A DNA stretch of 64,000 nt from Acinetobacter junii CIP 64.5 (GTDB lineage: Bacteria > Pseudomonadota > Gammaproteobacteria > Pseudomonadales > Moraxellaceae). A program made the translations under genes and the position numbers. Below are positions 46,215-53,448 of the stretch, piece after piece (position 1 is the first letter of the stretch; every line of letters begins with the position of its first letter). Where the stretch lies: the NCBI RefSeq assembly GCF_000368765.1, contig NZ_KB849653.1:103607-167606 (forward strand), given 5' to 3'. Under the pieces are notes generated by a model. The model was not told the DNA's origin and did no database searches. It saw only the letters and a program-made list of their open reading frames with translations.

Positions 46215-47876
46215 TCAGGCAGGCTGAAACTTAAGCTGTCGCAGCTGCTTTGCATGTTGCAAAGTTGTCTCACTAATTTCGACACCACCAGACATACGAG
46301 CAAGCTCTAGAATACGCTGTTCTTCGTCAAGTTCGATGATGGTACTGCTAGCTGGATCAGTTTGTTGTTTTTTGACCAGTAGATGTTGATCGGATTGCGC
46401 CGCAACCTGTGCTTGGTGAGTAATACATAGTAATTGAACATGCTGTGCTAAATCAGCCAGTAATCGTCCTACAACTTCTGCAGTTCCACCGCTAATTCCG
46501 ACATCAATTTCATCAAATACTAGAACTTCTGCTTCGGTCTTCTCAGCATTCATGACTTGCATGACTAAAGCAATACGAGAAAGCTCACCACCTGAGGCAA
46601 CTCGTGCTAATGGTTGTGGAGGAATTCCTTTATTTGCAGTGAATAGCAGTTGAATAAAGCTTAGGCCTTCGGATGATGCTTGTTCTAATGGTTCGAATTT
46701 GAATTCAAAATGAGCTTCAGGAAGAGCCAAAGGTTTGACTTGTTCCGTCAGTTGTTTGGCTAGTGGAATCGCAGCGGTGCGACGAATATCATCTAAGTGC
46801 TGTGCTTTTTCAATAAAGGATTGATAGGCAATTTCAACTTGTTCAGCCAAAGTTTCAGGATCTTCAAGTTGATGAAGTTGTTCTAATTCCTGTTGCCATT
46901 GTTCAAAATCTTGTTTGAGGGACTCTGGTTGAGTTCTGTATTTACGTGCCAGACGATGGAAGATTTCAAGTGTAGAATTTAATTGCTCCATGCGTTCAGG
47001 ATCGAAACTTTGGCGATCTATGAACTGACGCAAGCTTGCTGTGGCGTCTTCAATTTCGCTTTGTGCATTTAATAAAGAATTATAAATGGTTGAAAGCAGT
47101 TCGCTGCGTCCAGCATGAGACTCTAACCGACGGATAATCGATGAGATTTCTTGAGTAATATTTTGTTCAGCTTCATCTAATACATTTAGGCTATAACCAC
47201 AGTCTTGCATGATGTGTTCGTGATGGCTTAAGCGATCAAATTCTTGTTCAATTTCTCGATAGTCTGTTTGTACGATTTCTTCAAGCTCTTCCAATTGAGT
47301 TTCTAAGTTTTGTATCTTCTGCAGGCGAGTGGCTTGCGCGTCTAACGCGGCTTGGTGTTGTCGGATATTTTGCTGCCAAATGCTATACGCTTCACGAACT
47401 GCTTGTGCTTGATCACCAAAATTGTGATAACGATCTAACCAGTGTTTTGGATAAGGTGGTTCTAGAAGTTGTTGCTGACTGTGCTGGCTGTAGAGTTGGA
47501 CTAATAATCGCCCGATTTCTTTAAGTTCAGCAAGGCTACTAGGTCTTCCATTAATCCAAGCTTTACTACGACCAGTCGCAAAGATGACGCGACGCAAATG
47601 GATTTCGCCTGATTCATCATCAAGCTCATGATCTATGAGCCAATTGGCTTCAGCACTATCAGCTTGGTAGCTAAAAATAGCAGTAACGTCAGCTTTATCT
47701 GCACCATATCGGACATAATTTGTATCTGTGCGTTCACCCAAACATGCGGATAAGGCATCTAACAATAAAGATTTTCCTGCGCCTGTTTCTCCTGTGAGAA
47801 CATTAAAGCCTTTTTCAATATCTAAAGCTAAGTGGTCAGCGAGTGCAAAATTAATTAAAGTTAAATGGGTGAGCAT
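46215..47876 (-). CDS. recN: DNA repair protein RecN
   Basis: RecN is an SMC-like ATPase that holds broken DNA ends and acts in double-strand break repair. The 553-residue product has Walker A in TGETGAGKS near the N-terminus (LINFALADHLALDIEKG before it), two coiled-coil arms (about 150-370) and the C-terminal ASGGELSRIALVMQV signature with Walker B VLVFDEIDVGISG. The ATG at 47876 gives MLTHLTLINFALADH; the upstream TTG is less likely. A palindrome 77-98 bases upstream could be a control site. Monocistronic. Confidence 0.96.
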   Translation of the reverse strand: MLTHLTLINFALADHLALDIEKGFNVLTGETGAGKSLLLDALSACLGERTDTNYVRYGADKADVTAIFSYQADSAEANWLIDHELDDESGEIHLRRVIFATGRSKAWINGRPSSLAELKEIGRLLVQLYSQHSQQQLLEPPYPKHWLDRYHNFGDQAQAVREAYSIWQQNIRQHQAALDAQATRLQKIQNLETQLEELEEIVQTDYREIEQEFDRLSHHEHIMQDCGYSLNVLDEAEQNITQEISSIIRRLESHAGRSELLSTIYNSLLNAQSEIEDATASLRQFIDRQSFDPERMEQLNSTLEIFHRLARKYRTQPESLKQDFEQWQQELEQLHQLEDPETLAEQVEIAYQSFIEKAQHLDDIRRTAAIPLAKQLTEQVKPLALPEAHFEFKFEPLEQASSEGLSFIQLLFTANKGIPPQPLARVASGGELSRIALVMQVMNAEKTEAEVLVFDEIDVGISGGTAEVVGRLLADLAQHVQLLCITHQAQVAAQSDQHLLVKKQQTDPASSTIIELDEEQRILELARMSGGVEISETTLQHAKQLRQLKFQPA

Positions 47877-47952
47877 AAACGCATCCAATGCACAGATTGT
47901 TTTGCTTAAAGATAGAGAGTTTTTATAGTGGCGACAAGTCGTGATTCACCTA

Positions 47953-47974
47953 TTTTGTTGCTTTCACAACAAAA
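47953..47974. promoter_or_regulatory. Palindrome upstream of recN
   Basis: TTTTGTTG-N6-CAACAAAA, a perfect 8-bp inverted repeat between 77 and 98 bases upstream of the recN ATG. Acinetobacter lacks LexA and uses other repressors (UmuDAb), so this may be an operator, but the sequence may also be an RNA hairpin. Confidence 0.4.
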
Positions 47975-48172
47975 CGATTTATTGGAATTTGGAAAAATGA
48001 ATAAGTCATATTGTTCAATAAGCAAAGAGCTGAAAGTGCATGATTTCAAGCTGATCCATAATTTAAACTAATAATGTTTTAGCGGTGTTGTTTTTTTAAG
48101 TGCTTCAGATGGTTTATTTCTGAAGTCGATATCATATATTGAAGTTTGATTCTCTTAATATTCATTATTCAT

Positions 48173-48400
48173 CGCGGTGCAAATTACTTTGTGCTTGGCA
48201 AAATTAACGAAGATCATTCTGTCCACTCGTAACATGGTTGTTCGCCTTGCGATTGGGCAAAAGTTCCTTTGCTAGTTTTCTTTATTTGGCATAGCTGTTG
48301 GTCTTGCGCTCTGGCAAAGTTACACTTTGTGCTTTTTCACCACTCGTAGCATAACTATTCGTCTAGCGCTCGGAAAAGCTTCGCTTTGTTTTTTACTCGC
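48173..48400. repeat. Decayed tandem repeats containing small hairpins
   Basis: At least three diverged copies of a unit of about 57-60 bases: ACATGGTTGTTCGCCTTGCG (48232-48251), GCATAGCTGTTGGTCTTGCG (48289-48308) and GCATAACTATTCGTCTAGCG (48349-48368), each followed by a small CAAAG...CTTTG-type hairpin. A partial copy (GCAAATTACTTTGTGCTT) starts at 48179, and CACTCGT precedes copies one and three (48224 and 48341). No array regularity or spacer conservation, so not CRISPR. Confidence 0.6.
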
Positions 48401-48406
48401 TCAGGT

Positions 48407-48481
48407 ATGAAAATTGCTGTATTTACGCCAGAAAATGGATTGATTAGTTGTAAAGGCACAATTAAACTACGTCCAGCATAA
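48407..48481 (+). CDS. Possible 24-codon small ORF before ppnP
   Basis: A short in-frame ATG-to-TAA frame reads MKIAVFTPENGLISCKGTIK and four more residues. The start has AGG only two bases upstream, so the ribosome-binding site is poor. Its only support is position, 35 bases before ppnP, and a natural-looking composition. It could equally be chance or the remnant of an older gene. Confidence 0.2.
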   Translation: MKIAVFTPENGLISCKGTIKLRPA

Positions 48482-48516
48482 CCTAATATAAATGCGGCAG
48501 AATTTGGAGAGTACGC

Positions 48517-48843
48517 ATGAGTTCAGTGCAGTTTGATCATGTAACGGTCATTAAGAAATCGAATGTGTATTTTGGCGGGGCATGTATTAGCCATACAGTA
48601 CAATTTGAAGATGGTACAAAAAAAACTTTAGGCGTTATTTTACCTACTGAACAACCTTTGACTTTTGAAACACACGTCCCAGAGCGTATGGAAATTATTT
48701 CTGGTGAGTGTCGCGTAAAAATTGCAGATAGTACAGAAAGTGAATTATTCCGTGCGGGGCAGTCATTCTATGTCCCTGGAAACAGTGTATTCCATATTGA
48801 AGCAGATGAAGTACTTGATTATGTGTGTCATTTAGAAGGTTAA
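48517..48843 (+). CDS. ppnP: Pyrimidine/purine nucleoside phosphorylase
   Basis: A 108-residue single-domain cupin of the YaiE/PpnP (formerly DUF1255) family, which phosphorolyses a wide range of nucleosides. Visible: FGGACISHTVQFEDGTKKTLGVILP, the central FETHVPERMEIISGECRVKI and the C-terminal SFYVPGNSVFHIEADEVLDYVCH. Length is as for the family (about 95-110). GGAGAGTACGC precedes the ATG. Cytoplasmic, monocistronic, followed by a duplicated terminator. Confidence 0.94.
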   Translation: MSSVQFDHVTVIKKSNVYFGGACISHTVQFEDGTKKTLGVILPTEQPLTFETHVPERMEIISGECRVKIADSTESELFRAGQSFYVPGNSVFHIEADEVLDYVCHLEG

Positions 48844-48885
48844 CCTTTTCCTTCATAAATCGAGTACACTATATCTAAAGAGAAT

Positions 48886-48914
48886 CCTGTAAAGTCATTT
48901 ACAGGATTTTTTTA
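48886..48914 (+). terminator. Terminator, first copy, after ppnP
   Basis: CCTGTAAA-GTCA-TTTACAGG followed by ATTTTTTT. Perfect 8-bp stem. Confidence 0.92.
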
Positions 48915-48946
48915 TTAAATTCCCTTGCGGAGCTATTCGCTGCTCA

Positions 48947-48975
48947 CCTGTAAAGTCATTTACAGGATTTTTTAT
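48947..48975 (+). terminator. Terminator, second identical copy
   Basis: The same stem, loop and T-run as at 48886, repeated 61 bases downstream. The 27-base core is identical in both, and a short piece between them (GAGCTATTCGCTGCTCAC) resembles the repeat units before ppnP. Confidence 0.92.
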
Positions 48976-49032
48976 TTTCAAAATCCCCCCAAATATCCTG
49001 CTTTAAGTGGGAATGCTGAAAAGAGGTCGCTC

Positions 49033-49782
49033 ATGGCAAAACCTGAATATTATTATGGCGTTCATTCCGTGGAGTCATTATTAGAATTGGAGCCTGAGCG
49101 AGTACTCACATTGTTTACGCTTAAAGGTCGAGATGATCAGCGTTTACAAAAAATCTTAGCACTTGCGGAACCTTTCGGGATTAGTGTGCAAAAGGCAAGC
49201 CGTGACAGTCTGGAAAAACTAGCAGGAATGCCATTCCACCAAGGGGTTGTTGCTGCTGTACGTCCTCATCCAACGCTTAATGAAAAAGATTTAGATCAAT
49301 TAATGCAGCAGCATCCCGATGCGTTATTGTTGGCACTTGATCAAGTGACTGATCCACATAATTTAGGTGCTTGCATCAGAACTGCAGCCGCTATGGGAGT
49401 TCAAGCAGTCATCGTACCTAGAGATCGTTCAGCAAGTTTGACGCCAACAGCACGTAAAGTTGCAGCAGGTGGTGCAGAAAAGGTTAAGTTTATTCAAGTC
49501 ACTAATCTTGCTCGTACCTTAGCGCATTTAAAAGAGACTACCCATACTCGTGTGATTGGTACGATGCTTGATGAGAAAGCTTTGCCTATTCAGCAATGTG
49601 ATTTTAGCGGTTCGGTTGTGATAGTGATGGGCGCTGAAGACACTGGACTTCGACCAATTACCCAATCGCAATGTGATCAAACTGTATTTATCCCAATGGC
49701 GGGTGATTTGCAGAGTTTAAATGTAAGTGTTGCAACAGGTATGGCACTTTATGAGGCATGTCGACAGCGTACTACTGTATAA
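49033..49782 (+). CDS. rlmB: 23S rRNA (guanosine-2'-O-)-methyltransferase RlmB
   Basis: A 249-residue SpoU (SPOUT-class) methyltransferase that modifies G2251 of 23S rRNA in E. coli. The start ATG at 49033 has AGAGGT upstream and gives MAKPEYYYGVHSVESLLE; the frame is open further 5' into the duplicated terminator, which cannot be coding. Motifs: LDQVTDPHNLGACIRTAAAMG, VIVMGAEDTGL and the C-terminal LQSLNVSVATGMALYEACR, which form the knotted SAM site. Confidence 0.96.
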   Translation: MAKPEYYYGVHSVESLLELEPERVLTLFTLKGRDDQRLQKILALAEPFGISVQKASRDSLEKLAGMPFHQGVVAAVRPHPTLNEKDLDQLMQQHPDALLLALDQVTDPHNLGACIRTAAAMGVQAVIVPRDRSASLTPTARKVAAGGAEKVKFIQVTNLARTLAHLKETTHTRVIGTMLDEKALPIQQCDFSGSVVIVMGAEDTGLRPITQSQCDQTVFIPMAGDLQSLNVSVATGMALYEACRQRTTV

Positions 49783-49812
49783 TCATCGTTACGCTCTATT
49801 CAAAATTGAAAA

Positions 49813-50724
49813 ATGACAGTTCGCTCGCAAGGTTATCTTTTTGTCCTGATCACGATGTGTATATGGGGCGGATTTACTATTTTCTCCCGACTTAATGCGC
49901 ATTGGCATGTCAGTATGTGGGATTTGGTTGCGATGCGCTTTGCAATTGCTTCTGTTATTTTAGTGCCTGTTTTAATTTATAAAAAAGATTTTGCCTTTTT
50001 ATGGCATCCACGCCCTTTGATTTTGGCACTGATCGGCGGGCTAGGCTATTGTTTTACCGTATATACCGCTTTTTTGCATGCCCCAGCTGCACATGCTGCT
50101 ATTTTTTTAAATGGTTGTATCCCTTTGTGTACTGCTATTGCTGCATATTTATTATTTAGACAGCCTTTTGATAAACATACGTGGTTCAGTATTGCAATTA
50201 TGATGAGTGCATTATTACTTATGAGTTATTTAATGCTGCATGATCAAAGTGCTGTATTGGGTTGGGGGGATCTGTTGCTGTTTATTAGTGCGGTGTGGTG
50301 GGGTGTTTTTACCGTTCTCCTAAAACAATGGAAGCTATCTGCTTGGCATTCAACAGCGGGTGTAGTGATTTGGTCTGCGATTATCTACCTGCCTATTTAT
50401 ATTTTATTTATTCCAAAACATTTTCAAGATGCAGAACCTCTTCACCTCTTGATTCAAGGACTTTTCCATGGTGTGTTGGTAGTGATCGTTGCGACTTTGA
50501 CTTATGTTGCAGCAATTCAAAGATTAGGTGCATTTAAAACGGGAAGTATTGTAACTTTAGCACCATTTATAGCAGCTGTTGTCGCTGTTCCTTTGTTAGA
50601 TGAACCAATCAATCTCGCCATGATCAGTGGTTTGATTGGAATGGCGATTGGTGCGCTTCAACCGTGGCGATGGTTTCAAAAAGACACCTTAGAGGCTCAG
50701 CTCGAACATCAAAACAAAAATTAA
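49813..50724 (+). CDS. EamA-family (DMT) membrane transporter
   Basis: A 303-residue inner-membrane protein with ten hydrophobic segments in two EamA repeats (CIWGGFTIFSRLNAHWH at the start; GDLLLFISAVWWGVFTVLLKQW opens the second). The family exports amino acids, nucleotides or other metabolites; the substrate is unknown. It begins 30 bases after rlmB and may be read from the same transcript. Its stop codon shares bases with the stop of coaE on the other strand (50721-50724). Confidence 0.88.
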   Translation: MTVRSQGYLFVLITMCIWGGFTIFSRLNAHWHVSMWDLVAMRFAIASVILVPVLIYKKDFAFLWHPRPLILALIGGLGYCFTVYTAFLHAPAAHAAIFLNGCIPLCTAIAAYLLFRQPFDKHTWFSIAIMMSALLLMSYLMLHDQSAVLGWGDLLLFISAVWWGVFTVLLKQWKLSAWHSTAGVVIWSAIIYLPIYILFIPKHFQDAEPLHLLIQGLFHGVLVVIVATLTYVAAIQRLGAFKTGSIVTLAPFIAAVVAVPLLDEPINLAMISGLIGMAIGALQPWRWFQKDTLEAQLEHQNKN

Positions 50725-51320
50725 TATTCAGCGCGTTGTAGATAACTGAAATGTAATGGTTTTAATTGTTGGTGTAGATGTTCCAATAAGCCATCATTTA
50801 CCACAATGTCATTTGCCAAACGTTGCTTTTCAGAGCGAGGCATTTGTGCTGCAATAATATGACGAATTTGCTGTTCACTTTGCCCATCTCGTTGACTTGC
50901 ACGTTCCAGTTGAATGTGCTCACTCGCATCGATCAATAAAGTATGATGAACAAGTTCATGTTGATTAGTTTCAAACAGAAGTGGTGAGACTAAAATGACA
51001 TAAGGGCTTTCAGCTTGTTGTAATTGTTGAATGATAGATTGGCGAATAGCGGGATGTGTGATTTTTTCTAATGTCATACGTGCTTCAGGATGGCTGAAGA
51101 TATGTTCTCTCAAGGCTCGACGATTTAAAGTTCCATCTTCTAATAGAACCCAATCTCCAAAAGCACGGTGTATTTCTTTTAAAGCAGGTTGATTTGGTGC
51201 TACGACTTCTCGAGCAACAATATCTGCATCTATTACAACAATACCTTGGGACTCAAACCATTGGGTTGCAGCAGATTTACCACTCCCAATACCACCCGTA
51301 ATCCCCAAGATAAATGTCAT
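50721..51320 (-). CDS. coaE: Dephospho-CoA kinase
   Basis: CoaE phosphorylates dephospho-CoA, the last step of CoA synthesis. The 199-residue product has the P-loop GGIGSGKS at 9-16, the DADIVAREV region, the LEKITHPAIRQ lid and ASQRDGQSE near the C-terminus. The ATG at 51320 comes one base after the pilD stop and has GGGGG upstream within pilD. The pilB-pilC-pilD-coaE order is common in Gammaproteobacteria with type IV pili. The stop overlaps that of the convergent EamA gene. Confidence 0.96.
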   Translation of the reverse strand: MTFILGITGGIGSGKSAATQWFESQGIVVIDADIVAREVVAPNQPALKEIHRAFGDWVLLEDGTLNRRALREHIFSHPEARMTLEKITHPAIRQSIIQQLQQAESPYVILVSPLLFETNQHELVHHTLLIDASEHIQLERASQRDGQSEQQIRHIIAAQMPRSEKQRLANDIVVNDGLLEHLHQQLKPLHFSYLQRAEY

Positions 51321-51321
51321 A

Positions 51322-52182
51322 TTAACCCCCAAGATACACTTTCATAATTTGCTCACCCCATAGAAAGGCAATCCAACCGGCAATTGCAATATAAGGACCA
51401 AATGCAAAAGGTTGATTTTCACCGCGCATTTTCATCAGCATAATACCAATAATTGCACCTACCATAGAAGAGAGTAATACGATGAGGGGTAACATCATAG
51501 GACCCATCCATGCACCAAGTGCTGCAAGCAATTTAAAATCACCATACCCCATGCCTTCTTTACCGGTGATGACTTTAAATAGGTAATATACAATCCAAAG
51601 ACATAGAAAACCGATTAAATAGCCCCAGATCGCAGCGTTAGCCGTTGTATAGATTGCAAAAGTATTAATACCCAGACCTAATGCTGCCAAAGGTAGCGTA
51701 AAGCGATCAGGTAGTAATTGTGTATCAAAATCAATAAAAGTAAGTGCAATAAGTGTCCACGTTAGAATTAAGCCGAAAAGCATCTGTATTGTTGCACCGA
51801 ATACTGCCACAACGATCAATGAACAGATCATAGTAAGTAATTCAATCAACGGGTAGCGAATGCTAATTGGATTCTTGCAAGTGCCACATTTACCACGGAG
51901 TGCTAACCAACTAATAAGAGGAATATTTTGGAACCATTTAATTGGCGTTTGACACTTAGGGCAGGTAGAAACTGGCTGACTTAATGTTAACTTGCTCTGA
52001 TCTATGATCGGCTGTTCAGGGTGCAAAAGCATTTGGCATTCTTGATGCCATTCTTGCTCCATCATTTTTGGAGTGCGAAAGATCACAACATTTAAAAAGC
52101 TGCCGATGCACAGACTAATTAATCCAACTGCAAGGTAAAGTGCAGTTGGATTTTCAATAAAATAAGTAAATAAAGAAAGCAT
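51322..52182 (-). CDS. pilD: Type IV prepilin peptidase / methyltransferase
   Basis: PilD cleaves prepilin leader peptides at the inner membrane and N-methylates the new terminus. The 286-residue product has the cytoplasmic tetra-cysteine zinc site C74, C77, C99 and C102 and the two catalytic Asp regions FIDFDTQLLPD (about 150) and GYGDF (D215), among about eight membrane helices. It follows pilC by 12 bases, directly precedes coaE, and belongs to the pilBCD operon. It would also serve type II secretion pseudopilins. Confidence 0.97.
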   Translation of the reverse strand: MLSLFTYFIENPTALYLAVGLISLCIGSFLNVVIFRTPKMMEQEWHQECQMLLHPEQPIIDQSKLTLSQPVSTCPKCQTPIKWFQNIPLISWLALRGKCGTCKNPISIRYPLIELLTMICSLIVVAVFGATIQMLFGLILTWTLIALTFIDFDTQLLPDRFTLPLAALGLGINTFAIYTTANAAIWGYLIGFLCLWIVYYLFKVITGKEGMGYGDFKLLAALGAWMGPMMLPLIVLLSSMVGAIIGIMLMKMRGENQPFAFGPYIAIAGWIAFLWGEQIMKVYLGG

Positions 52183-52194
52183 TTAGACACCAAG

Positions 52195-53424
52195 TTAACC
52201 GACAACAGAACCCATTTGGAAAATTGGGAGGTACATGGCGATTACTAGACCACCAACAAGAATACCTAGGATTGCCATGATTAATGGTTCCATCATCGAA
52301 GTCAGACCATCAACTGCATTGTCAACTTCATTTTCGTAGTGTGTTGCAACTTTATCTAACATCGAATCAAGTGCACCAGACTCTTCACCAATGGCGACCA
52401 TTTGAATTGCCATCGCAGGGAAGCGGTTTGAAACACGCATAGCAAATTGCAGTTGTTGTCCAGTTGCAACATCTTCTCTAATCTTAAGTACAGCTTCTTC
52501 ATAAACAACATTATTGGTTGCGCCTGCTGTGGATGTAAGCGCATCGATTAAAGGAACGCCCGCCGCAAATGTCGTTGCTAGTGTACGACTGTAGCGAGCA
52601 ATAATTGCTTTGTATACGAGATCACCAAAGATTGGCAGTCTTAAAGCAAGTTTATCTAAGCCATCTCTAAATTTTTTACTGCGTTTTTTAGCTTCTAGAA
52701 ATGCAGCAATAATTGCACCAATAACGATAATTAGAATGAACCAATACTCTTGCATCCATTTGGACATACCAACCACCATTTTGGTAAATGCGGGTAAGTC
52801 TGCACCAAATGAACTAAACAGATCTTGGAAAACAGGGACTACTTTCACCATCAAAATAATTGTAACGATCACAGCAACTACAATCACCGTAATCGGATAC
52901 TTCATTGCTTTTTTAATTTTTTGTTTGAGTAACTCACTTTTTTCCTTATATACCGCGACACGATCTAGCATAGTCTCAAGAGCACCCGACTGTTCCCCTG
53001 ATTCGACGAGTGAACAAAATAAGGTATCGAAGTATTGAGGATATTTTTTTAAAGCACCAGCGAAAGTATTACCGCCTTCAACTTCAGTTTTTAATCCTAG
53101 TACGACCTCACGCATGGATGGGTTTTCTAAACCTTCTGCAACAATTTCAAAGCCTTGTACCAATGGTACACCCGCTTTCATCATTGTTGCTAATTGGCGT
53201 GTGAAAACCGTGATATCCAAGGTCGTTACTTTTTTCTTCATAAAACCTTCGAGAATATTTTTACGTTTTTCTCGAATATTTTTAATCGTCACGCCTTGTT
53301 TACGTAAGGTGACTTTTGCTAAAGCCATATTACGTGCTGGAAGTTCCCCTTTAATTTTTGCCCCTTTACGATCGACCCCTTCATAGGCAAAAGTAGGCAT
53401 CATTTGCGCTTTTTTCGCTGCCAT
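52195..53424 (-). CDS. pilC: Type IV pilus assembly platform protein
   Basis: PilC is the inner-membrane platform through which the PilB and PilT motors act on the pilus. The 409-residue product has two GspF-type domains, each with helical bundles and conserved VPLVQGFEIVAEG / VPLIDALTST regions (repeats beginning about residues 70 and 275), and three or four membrane segments. The N-terminus MAAKKAQMMPTFAYEGVDRKG is typical. GGATTAAT lies before the ATG. Second gene of pilBCD. Confidence 0.96.
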   Translation of the reverse strand: MAAKKAQMMPTFAYEGVDRKGAKIKGELPARNMALAKVTLRKQGVTIKNIREKRKNILEGFMKKKVTTLDITVFTRQLATMMKAGVPLVQGFEIVAEGLENPSMREVVLGLKTEVEGGNTFAGALKKYPQYFDTLFCSLVESGEQSGALETMLDRVAVYKEKSELLKQKIKKAMKYPITVIVVAVIVTIILMVKVVPVFQDLFSSFGADLPAFTKMVVGMSKWMQEYWFILIIVIGAIIAAFLEAKKRSKKFRDGLDKLALRLPIFGDLVYKAIIARYSRTLATTFAAGVPLIDALTSTAGATNNVVYEEAVLKIREDVATGQQLQFAMRVSNRFPAMAIQMVAIGEESGALDSMLDKVATHYENEVDNAVDGLTSMMEPLIMAILGILVGGLVIAMYLPIFQMGSVVG

Positions 53425-53448
53425 GACTATTAATCCTTTTTATTGATT

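Larger units (their letters stand above)
47877..48516. other. Long recN-ppnP intergenic region with decayed repeats
   Basis: About 640 bases. From the recN side: the palindrome at 47953-47974, a hairpin CTTCAGA-N9-TCTGAAG at 48103-48125, the repeat field at 48173-48400, and an in-frame 24-codon frame at 48407-48481 just before ppnP. Otherwise no gene is seen. Confidence 0.5.

Noticed and set aside
48173..48400. CRISPR array
   Set aside because: Units are strongly diverged, the spacing irregular, the inter-unit DNA is itself related, and there are no cas genes.
48925..49032. N-terminal extension of RlmB by 36 residues
   Set aside because: It runs through a duplicated terminator hairpin, and the ATG at 49033 has a proper ribosome-binding site and the family N-terminus.
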